Positions 46,719 to 55,041 of a stretch of 64,000 nt of DNA are shown here, piece by piece. The notes under the pieces are model-generated. The model saw nothing but the letters and a program-made list of their open reading frames with translations, was not told the DNA's origin and made no database searches. The stretch spans positions 124,001-188,000 of the forward strand of contig JAFXKI010000011.1 in assembly GCA_017531845.1 (NCBI GenBank), in the 5' to 3' direction. The position numbers and the translations under genes were made by a program. This stretch comes from Opitutales bacterium. GTDB lineage: Bacteria > Verrucomicrobiota > Verrucomicrobiia > Opitutales > UBA953. The stretch's first letter is position 1. The number at the start of each line of letters is the position of its first letter.

Positions 46719-47582
46719 TTATACTAAGAGATGAGCAATGAATCGATCGCCGGCAACAGAAAGCGGCTTGGAAATTCCGGAAGAAACGTAATCCACAGCA
46801 CGAGAAACGGCATCGGCGAGATTTTCTTTCACGGCAAAGGAAGATGACACTCCCGCCAGATTCGCGGCAATAGCGGCAGAAAGTGTACAACCGCTCCCAT
46901 GTGTATTGGTTTTTTCGATACGCGGATGTTTCATAAAGACGTTGGTTCCGCCATGAGATTTCGGGAACGCAAGCGTGTCGTAAATTTCTTCACCGTTCCC
47001 GTGTCCGCCTTTAAGCAAAGCGGGAACGCCGAGAGCGTCGGCAAGCTTTTCCGCAGATTCCGAAACGTTCCTAAGATCCGTTCCGGTGTTCCCTCGCCAG
47101 GGAAATTTTTCGCCAAGTAAGACTTCGGCTTCGTCGAGATTCGGTGTAACAAGCGAGGCAAGCGGTATCAGGCGTTCCCGCAAAACGGAAACGGCTTCGT
47201 CGTCAATAAGCTTTGCTCCGCTTGTAGCAATCATTACGGGATCGAGAACGAGCCTAATTTCTCGGTGTGCCTCAAAAAAATCCGCCACGGCACAAATGAT
47301 TTCCGCATTGGCAAGCATCCCCGTTTTTGCCGCGCCGATTTTAAAAAAACGAGCCACCTGCTCCGCCTGCTCGCGGACAAATGCGGCGGGAACGGGATGC
47401 ACGGCGGAAACGCCGGCAGGATTTTGCGCGGTGAGTGCGGTAATCGCCGTTGTTCCGAAAACGCCGTGTGCGGCAAAAGTCAGCAAATCCGCCTGAATGC
47501 CTGCGCCGCCGCCGGAATCCGACCCGGCAATCGTCAACGCCACAGGCAAATCATTTTTCTTAGCTTCTCTCATTTCCCGCAA
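46719..47582 (-). CDS. thiD: Hydroxymethylpyrimidine/phosphomethylpyrimidine kinase
   Basis: A 287-residue ribokinase-fold enzyme of thiamine synthesis, phosphorylating HMP twice. TIAGSDSGGGAGIQADL at the N terminus, VLDPVMIATSG, TPNLDEAEVLLG and the anion-hole motif NTHGSGCTLSAAIAANLA are diagnostic. No other thiamine gene and no TPP riboswitch were seen next to it, so it may serve salvage. M4 (47573) is an alternative start. Confidence 0.95.
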   Translation of the reverse strand: MREMREAKKNDLPVALTIAGSDSGGGAGIQADLLTFAAHGVFGTTAITALTAQNPAGVSAVHPVPAAFVREQAEQVARFFKIGAAKTGMLANAEIICAVADFFEAHREIRLVLDPVMIATSGAKLIDDEAVSVLRERLIPLASLVTPNLDEAEVLLGEKFPWRGNTGTDLRNVSESAEKLADALGVPALLKGGHGNGEEIYDTLAFPKSHGGTNVFMKHPRIEKTNTHGSGCTLSAAIAANLAGVSSSFAVKENLADAVSRAVDYVSSGISKPLSVAGDRFIAHLLV

Positions 47583-47653
47583 ATTCTAAAGACGCCTGAA
47601 AAAAAATGAAACCACGAATGAGCGGAAATTGAATTCCGAACCACGCCCGGAGT

Positions 47654-49003
47654 TCAATTCAAGTCGCGTCCCTCAACACGCGTACGACCGTCGGAAAATT
47701 CGAGTTCAACGAGTTGCCCGAAACCGATACCGCGCGAACTATCGATGATTTTTCCCGTTGCGGAATCGCGTGCGACGGCAAAGCCCCGTCTCAGCGTCGA
47801 CTCCAGACCGGAAGCGCGAAGACGCGTTTGCAGTTGCTCCAAATGCAAACGAGCCAGGCGTACACGATGTTCCGGATTTTGTTTTCCCAAAGAAAAACCG
47901 ACTCTCGCCAATTTCTCACGGGAACGAGAAATGCAATTTGTAATTGCAGAGCCGATACGAAACTTTATTCGGGACAAGCGTTCCCGCTCCACGCGTAAAT
48001 GCGCCAAGGGCGAATGTTGAGCCAGCTTCGATTCGAGAAGATCGAGAGTCTGGGAAAAGTCCTGCATCGCTCTTTCTGCCAAATCCTCAAGCGACACGGA
48101 GGCTCCTTCAAAGCGTTCAACCATTTCCAGACGGGCGCTGGAAATAAACTCGGCAGCGGCGGAAGGCGTTTCCGCCCGCAAGTCCGAGGCGAAGTCGCTC
48201 AGCGTAAAATCAATTTCATGCCCCACCGCAGAAATCACGGGAACGCGGGACGCACGCACGGCTCGCGCCACGATCTCTTCGTTGAAGCACCAAAGGTCTT
48301 CGAGGCTTCCGCCGCCCCGTCCGACCACAAGCAGCTCCAAATCACGAATGCGGTTTGCCGCCGCGATCCCTGCTACAATTTCTTCCGCAGCACCCAAACC
48401 CTGCACTTTCGCCGGAATCACAATCAACCGCCCGAACCAATCGCGGCGACGCAGAATGCTGATAAAATCCCGAATCGCCGCGCCCGTAGGCGAAGTAACA
48501 AACGCAATCGTGCGCGGGAACGTCGGCAGCGGTCGTTTTTTGCTCTTATCAAAAAGCCCTTCCGCTTCAAGCTTCCGGCGCAGTTTTTCAAACGCTTCCT
48601 GAAGGCGCCCTATTCCCTCTTCCTGAAAGGTGCGAACGATGATTTGATAGTTTCCGCGCGGCTCATAAATGCTGATTTGCCCGAAAACGACAAGTTGCAT
48701 TCCTTCCCGCAAGCGCGTTCCCACGCGAGCAAGTGTTCCGCGAAACGCCACCGCCGAGAGCTGCGCACCCGCATCCTTCAGTGTAAAATACGCGTGACCG
48801 CTCGATTGTATCCGCAAATTCGATACTTCCCCGCGAACCCAAACACCGGAAAACGCGTTTTCCACAAGCGCTTTTATACGGCGCGTAAATTCCGTGACGG
48901 TAAACGGAGTATCGTCCTGCGACGTTCCCGCGGCGGCTTCGCTTTCTTTAAAAAAATCCATGAATTGCGAAAGGCTTCCAGAGGTATTGGCGGACAAAAA
49001 CAC
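47654..49003 (-). CDS. xseA: Exodeoxyribonuclease VII large subunit
   Basis: A 449-residue protein. The N-terminal OB-fold (about 33-125) has VWVRGEVSNLRIQSSGHAYF and YQIIVRTFQEEGIGRLQEAF; the catalytic domain has VTSPTGAAIRDFISILRRR, VVGRGGGSLEDLWCFNEEIV and SAVGHEIDFTLSDFASDLRA. A long helical region precedes the end RGFAVARDSATGKIID. It degrades single-stranded DNA with XseB, which is not in the window. It begins 5 bases after the HIT gene on the same strand. Confidence 0.96.
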   Translation of the reverse strand: MFLSANTSGSLSQFMDFFKESEAAAGTSQDDTPFTVTEFTRRIKALVENAFSGVWVRGEVSNLRIQSSGHAYFTLKDAGAQLSAVAFRGTLARVGTRLREGMQLVVFGQISIYEPRGNYQIIVRTFQEEGIGRLQEAFEKLRRKLEAEGLFDKSKKRPLPTFPRTIAFVTSPTGAAIRDFISILRRRDWFGRLIVIPAKVQGLGAAEEIVAGIAAANRIRDLELLVVGRGGGSLEDLWCFNEEIVARAVRASRVPVISAVGHEIDFTLSDFASDLRAETPSAAAEFISSARLEMVERFEGASVSLEDLAERAMQDFSQTLDLLESKLAQHSPLAHLRVERERLSRIKFRIGSAITNCISRSREKLARVGFSLGKQNPEHRVRLARLHLEQLQTRLRASGLESTLRRGFAVARDSATGKIIDSSRGIGFGQLVELEFSDGRTRVEGRDLN

Positions 49004-49008
49004 CCGTC

Positions 49009-49518
49009 TCAGCTTTCGCCGAAATGCTTAGGCGTAAATTTTTTCAGGCGTTCCCACATCATATCGAGAGAAGCCGGAAGCGTACGCGTGTCAGCGATCA
49101 CCGGCATAAAATTGCTGTCGCCTTCCCAGCGGGGAACGATGTGGCAATGCAGATGCTTGGGAATGCCCGCGCCTGCGGAAGAGCCAAAATTAAAACCTAC
49201 GTTGAAGCCGTGCGGCTTAAGTGCGTCCGACAAAATTTGTTGCCCGAGCACGATTAAATCCATCAGGTCGGCTCGCTCTTCAGCCGTGAGATCCGAAAGC
49301 ACAGGAACGGCTCGATACGGAATTGCGAGCAGATGCCCGGCGTTATACGGGAACGTATTGAGCACAAGGTAACCGGTTTTTCCGCGATAAAGCAGATGAA
49401 CGGATTTTTCGTCCGCTTCCTTAGGAATTTCAGCAAACGGATCATCGCATTTCGGTCCTGTGTCCTGTTTAGGCGCTTCGATATACGCCATTCTCCAATA
49501 CGCGTGCAAGTGGTTCAT
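49009..49518 (-). CDS. HIT-family hydrolase/phosphorylase
   Basis: A 169-residue nucleotide-binding protein. The histidine triad is HLHCHIVPRW, and NTFPYNAGHLLAIPYR and NVGFNFGSSAGAGIPKHLH are typical of the Ap4A phosphorylase-like branch of HIT proteins. It likely cleaves dinucleoside polyphosphates or nucleoside phosphoramidates. It precedes xseA with a 5-base gap. Confidence 0.9.
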   Translation of the reverse strand: MNHLHAYWRMAYIEAPKQDTGPKCDDPFAEIPKEADEKSVHLLYRGKTGYLVLNTFPYNAGHLLAIPYRAVPVLSDLTAEERADLMDLIVLGQQILSDALKPHGFNVGFNFGSSAGAGIPKHLHCHIVPRWEGDSNFMPVIADTRTLPASLDMMWERLKKFTPKHFGES

Positions 49519-49591
49519 GAAAAGAGTTTCCCCTCATGTCGTTTTTTTTTCAAATGAAAAACCTTTTCCGCTCCACGAAAAAAAAAAACAC

Positions 49592-49620
49592 TTGCAACCG
49601 CGCTCGAAAACAAGCATTCT
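49592..49620 (+). promoter_or_regulatory. Candidate promoter of tRNA-Tyr
   Basis: TTGCAA (49592-49597), a 17-base spacer and CATTCT (49615-49620), ending 18 bases before the tRNA. It resembles a sigma-70 promoter. Confidence 0.5.
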
Positions 49621-49638
49621 CGAGTCTCCTTTTTCATC

Positions 49639-49724
49639 GGTGAGATATCCAAGTGGCTAAAGGGCGTGGACTGTAAATCCATTCGGTTTTCCGTTCGGGG
49701 GTTCGAATCCCTCTCTCACCACCA
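49639..49724 (+). tRNA. tRNA-Tyr (GTA), integration site
   Basis: Acceptor GGTGAGA pairs with TCTCACC, the anticodon loop CTGTAAA holds GTA, a long variable arm (class II tRNA) follows, and the T arm is GGGGGTTCGAATCCCTC. CCA is encoded at 49722-49724. The last 11 bases belong to a 30-base direct repeat found again at 57806, marking the 3' end as the attachment site of the downstream element. Confidence 0.95.
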
Positions 49725-49743
49725 CTTCAAAAAGCCCGCGAAT
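49714..49743. repeat. attL of the integrative element
   Basis: These 30 bases, from the tRNA-Tyr acceptor through the first arm of its terminator, are identical at 57806-57835. Weaker similarity extends on both sides (GGGGGTTCGAAT before, GGGCTTTTTCGTG after). Confidence 0.9.
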
Positions 49744-49775
49744 GCTAATAAATACAAGCTTTCCGGGCTTTTTCG
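49729..49775 (+). terminator. Terminator of tRNA-Tyr
   Basis: AAAAAGCCCG pairs with CGGGCTTTTT around a 26-base loop. The left arm belongs to attL, so integration replaces the right part of the hairpin while keeping it able to fold. Confidence 0.8.
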
Positions 49776-49970
49776 TGAATTTTTACAAACACTCAAAACC
49801 GCCAAAATGCGACTGAATGCGCCCTATTTTTGCAGAAGTTTACACACTTTTAACACACAAGCCCAAAACCGCCGGGAACGCAGATAAATAAACGAACGGA
49901 AAAGAATATTCCCTTAAAAATCCGAAAACGCAAAAACGGCGTTTTTACGGTGTGTTTTTTGTGTGTCGAA

Positions 49971-50265
49971 TTTCCGGAAACGCCGGAAAATATATTTTTG
50001 CCCTATAGCTTCCCCCTTTTCACCTCTCAACCTCTCAAAAATGCGCTAAAAACCGCATAAATAAAGGCTTTGAGCCGTGAGAGGTTGAATGAGAGGTAAA
50101 CCCTTTTACCTCTCAAAAAATGCCTTACCTCTCAAAAACGGGGCGGCTTATCTATCGCGCCGGGCTTCGCGGGCGGCTTTTAGGGGCATTCTCGCGCCGC
50201 TTTTTTTCCGGAAACGGCGCAAAAAACCGGGAAACCGAGCTTTTGCCGGATAGTTTGAGAAATAA
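49971..50265. repeat. 295-base element repeat module, copy 1
   Basis: It differs from copy 2 (53864-54158) at about 9 of 295 positions by eye. It has an AT-rich start, two inverted, two direct and two inverted TGAGAGGT words, CCGCATAAATAAAGGCTTTG, then a GC-rich part with GGCGCGAG-type hairpins. It lies downstream of the primase gene as that gene is read. Confidence 0.92.
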
Positions 50266-50275
50266 CAAAACAAGC

Positions 50276-50310
50276 GCGCCCCCGGAAACGCTTTCGCGAA
50301 CCCGGGGGCG
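50276..50310 (-). terminator. Probable terminator of the primase operon
   Basis: GCGCCCCCGG pairs with CCGGGGGCG across a 15-base loop, about 25 bases after the primase stop in the direction of reading. It lacks a strong T tract. Confidence 0.6.
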
Positions 50311-50335
50311 GTTAGTTATGAACAACAATAGAAAT

Positions 50336-52696
50336 TTAAAAACTTAATCCCTCAAACGGAGAATGATTCTTTAAAATATCCTCGTTTAAGGTTGTTTCGC
50401 TTTCCGCTCTAATAGGCTCTCTAAGAATTTTATACGCAGGGTGTTTTTGCGAGCCATTATAAACAAACCTTTCCGGCTCGCGTTTGCATAAATCCCGCAA
50501 AGCTTTCCCAAGAGCAGAAAGCGACAGTATTTTAAAATGCGGCTGCAGCTTTGCCGAAATTTCAGCCGCTGAAAAATCCTTGTCGAAAATTTCTAACGGA
50601 TACTTTTCAGCAATAAAAAGGAGCTGTTCGCGTAGTGTCGCGGCGGGCGATACTTCAAACAATGCGCGGGCGGCTTCCGGGGAACAATATCCGGAAACGC
50701 CGAAGCGTTTATCTTTCCAATCTTCCGGGTAGTCAAAGTATATTTCCAACCAATACAAAAACGCGGGCAATTCCCGGCGCATTGTCTTTCTATTCTCGTT
50801 TGCCTTTTCGCCCGGAAATAACGCTTTAACCTTTTCAGCATTTCCAAGGGAAAGAGCAACAAACTTATCTTTAAAATCTTCATCTATTGCCGGGCAAGCA
50901 CTCGCGCAATTTCCGCCGTCATCAATATTCGCCAAAAGCGTTATAAAGTGTTGCCCGCTAAACGTAAATCCGTCTTTCCCCTTGCTTTCTGCATTGTATC
51001 CGCTTCCGCCTAAAACTTGCTTAATCGTCGCTTTAAATTTATCGCGTTCCTTGCCGTTCAATTTTGGCATCTCGGAAGCTAAGACGCATTCCGCGCCGAT
51101 AATCGCCCCTAACCATTGTTTTTCTTGCGGGAACGTATCCGCGCCCGCGTGTTGTCGGTCTCCTAATGCCGGGCGAATTATAGTTTGAAATAGCAGGTCT
51201 TTCCCCGCGCCCGCAGTTCCTAACAGCATAAGCAGGGGAACGGGCGTCGTTTGCGCGCCGTTGCTTTCTAATGCTCTTAAAAACGACTTTCGGGCGTGTT
51301 GTATCCACGCGAGAAAACGGCGCAACTGTATGTAGTCCTTTTGGAAAATAGTCTCTAATGCTTCCTTAATAAGCGGAAAATCACCTTCTTCCGATTCTAT
51401 AACATTCGGAGAACGGAGAATTAAAACCTTTCTTTCTGCAAGTGTATGAATCCCTTTTTTGCGGCAAGTAAGCGACGGGAACACGTCTTGAACCGTCTGC
51501 GTTTCGCGCGTTGCGTAAAGCAGTTTTTGAGCGGCTTTCCGGCTTAATCCGTGCCGGATTGTAAATTCTTCCGCCGCGTCGCTTTTGCTTAGTTCTTTGT
51601 AGAATTTTCCGGCGTCGTAAAAGTAATTGTCTTTCCCCTTAAAACCGAAACGATTTACTGTTTCGGCAAAGATTACGGAAAGGCTTTCCGGCGGCATTTC
51701 GTCAAAATCATTAGGAAGTTCCGGAATCGTTCCAAGAGGCGCGGGATTTAAAAATGTATCTGCGTCATACGATACAAGAAAATGTTTCCGCGCCTCGCTG
51801 TTTTCGTCAATGTTTCCGCCAAGCGGCGCAAGAATCTTTTTTGCGGCTTCTAATGCGCCGGAATCACTCGCGCCGTTAGGAATACGAATTAAGACTTTTA
51901 GCCCGTTCCCGCTTGGAGAAGTAAACGCCGCAAGAACAAACGGCAATCGCGAAAGCCTTTGTTTTAACGCCGAAAAATCGATTCCGGGATTGTCCTTTCC
52001 GTCGTAGTCCAAGACAAGAAAGCCGCTTCGAGATATGAGATTTTCATCTTTCCGGCGCGTATGATATACGCCGAAAGCGCAAATTTGCGGAAGCATCGAC
52101 TTTTCCCGCGTTCCTGCTCTGACTGCCTCTACTTCGTTTTTCCACTTTCCCGCCTTAATTTCGGCGAGCGCGTCAAGAAGTTTGCACGGTTTCACCGTTT
52201 CCGGGTTTCTCGCACTCGAACAAACAGAGCATTCGCCAAGCTTTACGGGCGGCAATCCAACGGCGGCGGGCGCGTATCCTTGCACTCCTTTAGGCGCAGA
52301 ATCGCCCCGGGATTGCTTGCCCTTGTATTGTCCCTGCTTCGCCTTTCTTGCGCTCAAAACGGGCGATTTATGCGGGAACGCGCTTTTTGCGTATTTCTCA
52401 AACCTCTTTTTCTGAAATTCCGAATTGTTAAACCCGTGTTTGGAAGCAATAAAAATAAGCGTCGCAACCGTCGACTCAAACGAGCCTCGGAAAGAGCGAA
52501 TCACCGTTTCCGTTTTCTTTTCGCCGTAATCCGGCGACCAATCCAAGAGAACGCGCAAGCCGTCTGCCTCGCCAATCTCTGAACACACGGAAGCGCATAT
52601 TTTAACCCAAGTTTCATTGTCCGGCGCGGGCGGAATATGCCGCAAAATTTCCGCTATTTCGTCCGGCGTATGTTTCGGCAAAGATTCAAGCGACAT
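50336..52696 (-). CDS. Primase-helicase replication protein (PriCT-2, BT4734-like and DUF5906-type ATPase)
   Basis: A 786-residue protein from the ATG at 52696. Residues about 1-75 resemble PriCT-2 (HIPPAPDNETWVKICASVCS). Residues about 175-310 match the BT4734/VirE N-terminal primase-like domain (AGKWKNEVEAVRAGTREKSM, FLVLDYDGKDNPGIDF and AAFTSPSGNGLKVLIRIPNG). The C-terminal part is a DUF5906/SF3-like ATPase with the P-loop-like GTAGAGKD. It would prime and unwind element DNA. A longer start at 52756 is possible. The small frame upstream ends within its start codon region, indicating coupling. Confidence 0.85.
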   Translation of the reverse strand: MSLESLPKHTPDEIAEILRHIPPAPDNETWVKICASVCSEIGEADGLRVLLDWSPDYGEKKTETVIRSFRGSFESTVATLIFIASKHGFNNSEFQKKRFEKYAKSAFPHKSPVLSARKAKQGQYKGKQSRGDSAPKGVQGYAPAAVGLPPVKLGECSVCSSARNPETVKPCKLLDALAEIKAGKWKNEVEAVRAGTREKSMLPQICAFGVYHTRRKDENLISRSGFLVLDYDGKDNPGIDFSALKQRLSRLPFVLAAFTSPSGNGLKVLIRIPNGASDSGALEAAKKILAPLGGNIDENSEARKHFLVSYDADTFLNPAPLGTIPELPNDFDEMPPESLSVIFAETVNRFGFKGKDNYFYDAGKFYKELSKSDAAEEFTIRHGLSRKAAQKLLYATRETQTVQDVFPSLTCRKKGIHTLAERKVLILRSPNVIESEEGDFPLIKEALETIFQKDYIQLRRFLAWIQHARKSFLRALESNGAQTTPVPLLMLLGTAGAGKDLLFQTIIRPALGDRQHAGADTFPQEKQWLGAIIGAECVLASEMPKLNGKERDKFKATIKQVLGGSGYNAESKGKDGFTFSGQHFITLLANIDDGGNCASACPAIDEDFKDKFVALSLGNAEKVKALFPGEKANENRKTMRRELPAFLYWLEIYFDYPEDWKDKRFGVSGYCSPEAARALFEVSPAATLREQLLFIAEKYPLEIFDKDFSAAEISAKLQPHFKILSLSALGKALRDLCKREPERFVYNGSQKHPAYKILREPIRAESETTLNEDILKNHSPFEGLSF

Positions 52697-52892
52697 AACG
52701 GAAACGCCCTTTCTTTTGCATTGTTTTTCCGCGTGTCTTTCCCGGCGCAATATCAAACGGAAAACGCGGCGAAGATTGCTTGCCCTTGTATTGCCCCGGC
52801 TTCGCCTTTTCTGCGTTCAAAACGGGCGGCTTGTGCGGGAACGCGTTTCCGGCGTTCCCGCTTCGTAGTAGATATTCTTCCGATTTAAACAT
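52686..52892 (-). CDS. Small hypothetical protein sharing a peptide with the primase
   Basis: A 68-residue frame starting MFKSEEYLLRSGNAG. Its middle, FPHKPPVLNAEKAKPGQYKG, nearly repeats FPHKSPVLSARKAKQGQYKG of the following primase, and the DNA (about 52764-52850 versus 52300-52385) is a direct repeat. It overlaps the primase start by 11 bases. It may be a real coupled gene or a by-product of partial duplication. Confidence 0.45.
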   Translation of the reverse strand: MFKSEEYLLRSGNAGNAFPHKPPVLNAEKAKPGQYKGKQSSPRFPFDIAPGKTRGKTMQKKGRFRYVA

Positions 52893-52902
52893 AAAATTTT
52901 CT

Positions 52903-53091
52903 CTATCGCTTTTGAACCTCGCGGCGAGCTTCAAGCCACTTTTCGACGGCTGACGGTTTGAAGCGGCGATTTATTCCCGTTGCTCCAATAACCAAATGCG
53001 GAAGCCCCAACCCGCACCACCGTTCGACGGTTCTTTTTGAGACGGAAAACAATTCCGCAACTTCGGCTTTCGTTATGTATTTTTCGCTCAT
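52903..53091 (-). CDS. AlpA/excisionase-like helix-turn-helix protein
   Basis: A 62-residue protein, YITKAEVAELFSVSKRTVER followed by WCGLGLP and RRFKPSAVEKWLEAR. This is the MerR-type HTH of AlpA/excisionase proteins, which direct excision or activate integrase and replication genes. It is first in a leftward unit with the small frame and the primase. Confidence 0.88.
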   Translation of the reverse strand: MSEKYITKAEVAELFSVSKRTVERWCGLGLPHLVIGATGINRRFKPSAVEKWLEARREVQKR

Positions 53092-53525
53092 TGTTTTTCT
53101 TTGTTTTGTTTCGGCTACGTCGCACCGTGCGACTTTGCTTCACCAATACCGCCAAACCGCGAAAAAGCTTTACATCTACCGCCCTCAAAAAAACCGCCAA
53201 CTCTTTTATTTATGCGGCTTTAACTTTTTTTACGGAGCTTTACGTCTACCGCCTTTCTGCGGGCGCGGGAACGTTGCGACGGAGCTTCCGGGCAACCTTT
53301 GCAAAGTTGCGCGTTGTATCGGCAACAAGGTTTTCGGGAATCCCCGGTGGCTTGTTTGCGATAGACGCAAGAGCGGCAAGCGCAAAAAGTCCACGGGGGA
53401 ACGAATGAAACAAAATTTAAAGGATAATCGTTAGACATATGAACCCCGTATGTTTAAACTTCGGGATTCGCATGTCAAACAATTTTTATCTTTTGAATTT
53501 CATTCGTTTTAAGTAAATTCCCCGT
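53092..53525. other. Divergent control region between AlpA-like and RHH genes
   Basis: No gene is supported. It contains the direct repeat AGCTTTACRTCTACCGCC (near 53165 and 53233), two CCCCGTATG words (near 53443 and 53520), the CTTTTATTTATGCGGCTTT word found in the element modules, and a TTGACA on the minus strand (53478-53473). These look like operators for the flanking DNA-binding proteins. Confidence 0.5.
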
Positions 53526-53810
53526 ATGAAAAATGAATCTTCTTTTCAAATTTCAATTCGTTTTCCCAAAGGGATTTTTGAGGCTTTAAAAAAGTTTATT
53601 CCGAACACCTCGCGCCGTGATTTCATCCGGAAAGCCGTATCCGAAAAACTAAGCCGGGATTTTGGAGCGAATATCCCCCCGGAGCTTTCGCGATGCGGAC
53701 AAGGCAAGCGCACGGATTTAGACACGCCGGAAAAACGGGCGGCAAAGCTTCCGGCATTGCGGGAACAGGCACGCAAGGCGCGGGAAAGCAAGCAAGGCGG
53801 CAAAGAATAA
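53526..53810 (+). CDS. Ribbon-helix-helix DNA-binding protein
   Basis: A 94-residue protein. Residues about 6-44 (FQISIRFPKGIFEALKKFIP and NTSRRDFIRKAVSEKL) have the strand-helix-helix pattern of Arc/CopG proteins. The tail is basic and charged. It is the only rightward gene of the element and faces the AlpA-primase unit, so it may be the element's repressor or a copy-control protein. It ends at a clear terminator. Confidence 0.75.
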   Translation: MKNESSFQISIRFPKGIFEALKKFIPNTSRRDFIRKAVSEKLSRDFGANIPPELSRCGQGKRTDLDTPEKRAAKLPALREQARKARESKQGGKE

Positions 53811-53827
53811 ATTTCGGACTTTATCCG

Positions 53828-53866
53828 GGCGGGAACGTTAAAAGCGCGTTCCCGCTCTTTTTGTTT
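53828..53866 (+). terminator. Terminator of the RHH gene, built from inverted octamers
   Basis: GCGGGAACG pairs with CGTTCCCGC around nine bases, followed by TCTTTTTG. Both arms are copies of the window-wide octamer. Confidence 0.85.
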
Positions 53867-54158
53867 CCGGAAACGCCGGAAAATATATTTTTGCCCTGTA
53901 GCTTCCCCTCTTTTACCTCTCAACCTCTCAAAAACGCGTTGAAAACCGCATAAATAAAGGCTTTGAGCCGTGAGAGGTTGAATGAGAGGTAAACCCTTTT
54001 ACCTCTCAAAAAATGCCTTACCTCTCAAAAACGGGGCGGCTTATCTATCGCGCCGGGCTTCGCGGGCAGCTTTTAGGGGCATTCTCACGCCGCTTTTTTT
54101 CCGGAAACGGCGCAAAAAACCGGGAAACCGAGCTTTTGCCGGATAGTTTGAGAAATAA
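53864..54158. repeat. 295-base element repeat module, copy 2
   Basis: Same length as copy 1 and about 97% identical by eye, including the six TGAGAGGT words. It continues into the GTTCAGCAAGGG-type tail at 54184-54241. Confidence 0.92.
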
Positions 54159-54183
54159 GCGTTCCCGGTGGTCTTACCGGGAA

Positions 54184-54241
54184 AACATTCAGCAAGGGAA
54201 CACGATTTCCGGATTTCCGGGCGCGGGAACGCTTATGCGCT
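54184..54241. repeat. Gene-end repeat tail, copy 1
   Basis: ACATTCAGCAAGGGAACACG, GATTTCCGGATTTCCGGGCG, then CGGGAACGCTTATGCGCT. The same sequence with few changes occurs at 54981-55041 and 56143-56201, where it contains gene stop codons. Confidence 0.85.
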
Positions 54242-54536
54242 CGCGGCACGCTTCACGGGCGGCGCGTCTCTTTATCCTTTCGGGAACGCCGCACCCCAAA
54301 AAAGCGGCAAGGCAAACGCTTACAGCGTGAGAAAACGGAATTTCCATTTCGACGGAAAGCCGTTTGCACTTCCGGAATATATTTGCAGGTAAGCAAACAG
54401 ATACCCGGCGCGTGCGCGATTGCAGCGGGATTGTTTTTCCGGCGCGGTTTTTGTTGCCCTTTAATGCAACCGATATGCGTTCCCGCGTGCCTTGCGAACG
54501 CTTTCCCCGGGGCTTGTTATTTCCTTTCTCTTTCAT
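54189..54536 (-). CDS. Possible ribbon-helix-helix protein
   Basis: A 115-residue frame starting MKEKGNNKPRGKRSQG. Residues about 42-82 (RRVSVCLPANIFRKCKRLSV and EMEIPFSHAVSVCLAAFLG) fit a CopG-like fold. The C terminus runs through the repeat tail in a different frame from the two sister genes that stop there (TAA at 54233-54235 is one base out of frame), so the end may be frameshifted. The call rests on fold pattern only. Confidence 0.42.
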   Translation of the reverse strand: MKEKGNNKPRGKRSQGTRERISVALKGNKNRAGKTIPLQSRTRRVSVCLPANIFRKCKRLSVEMEIPFSHAVSVCLAAFLGCGVPERIKRRAAREACRERISVPAPGNPEIVFPC

Positions 54537-55032
54537 GCTTAAAATTAAACTGTTTTTGTGCGAAAGAATCAATTTTCGCCTACAAAATCGGGAATCCTTT
54601 ATTTATGCGCGTTCCCGTGAGAGGTTGTTTGAGAGGTTGAGAGGTAAGCCGCTTTGCCTCTCGCCTATCCTCTCACGACGCAAAGCCTTTATTTATGCGG
54701 CTTTGAGGTCTTTTTGAGAGGTTGAGAGGTAGAATTTATAGTTTAGTAGAAAAAATAAAGTGAAAGATAAAGGAATTTAAACCCTGCCAAACCCTTTTGC
54801 AGGATAAAAAACCCTTTCGCAGTTTTCTTTCGGTATGTTCATACACCCCGCTTTTTGAGCGAAATTCCCCGTTAAATTTGCGCCGGAATCATTTGCGCGG
54901 CTCTTTTCTTCGTCTTTCTTCCTACGGGGCGAAATTTCCACGGTTTTTCGCGTTTTAGAGTTTTCCGGGTTTTCCCGAGTAAAACATTCGGCAAGGGAAA
55001 CACGATTTCCGGATTAACGGGCGCGGGAACGC
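54537..55032. other. Gene-free region with TGAGAGGT iterons
   Basis: No gene is supported. At 54608-54732 it holds a cluster of TGAGAGGT words in direct and inverted orientation around GCAAAGCCTTTATTTATGCG. The rest is AT-rich with CCCCGTTAAATT and CACCCCGC words like those upstream of the RHH gene. Confidence 0.55.
54608..54732. repeat. TGAGAGGT iteron cluster
   Basis: GTGAGAGGTTG, TTTGAGAGGTTGAGAGGTAA, inverted GCCTCTCGCC and TCCTCTCACG, then TTGAGAGGTTGAGAGGTAG. Spacing of 8 to 12 bases and mixed orientation resemble replication iterons or operator arrays. Confidence 0.65.
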
Positions 55033-55041
55033 TTACGCGCT
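54981..55041. repeat. Gene-end repeat tail, copy 2
   Basis: ACATTCGGCAAGGGAAACAC, GATTTCCGGATTAACGGGCG, CGGGAACGCTTACGCGCT. The stop codon of the HTH protein at 55033 lies inside. Confidence 0.85.

Larger units (their letters stand above)
49776..50335. other. Gene-free left end of the element
   Basis: No convincing gene is seen. It holds repeat module copy 1 (49971-50265), with six TGAGAGGT octamers, and the primase terminator. A 75-codon open frame at 50120-50347 lies within the repeat and is not called as a gene. Confidence 0.6.
53811..54188. other. Gene-free spacer with terminator and repeat module
   Basis: It contains the RHH terminator and repeat module copy 2. The 105-codon frame at 54013-54330 begins with the same peptide as one in copy 1 (KTGRLIYRAGLRG) but is not called a gene. 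Confidence 0.6.

Noticed and set aside
47583-47653. TPP riboswitch upstream of thiD
   Set aside because: No conserved THI-box sequences; the spacer is too short and holds ordinary AT-rich DNA.
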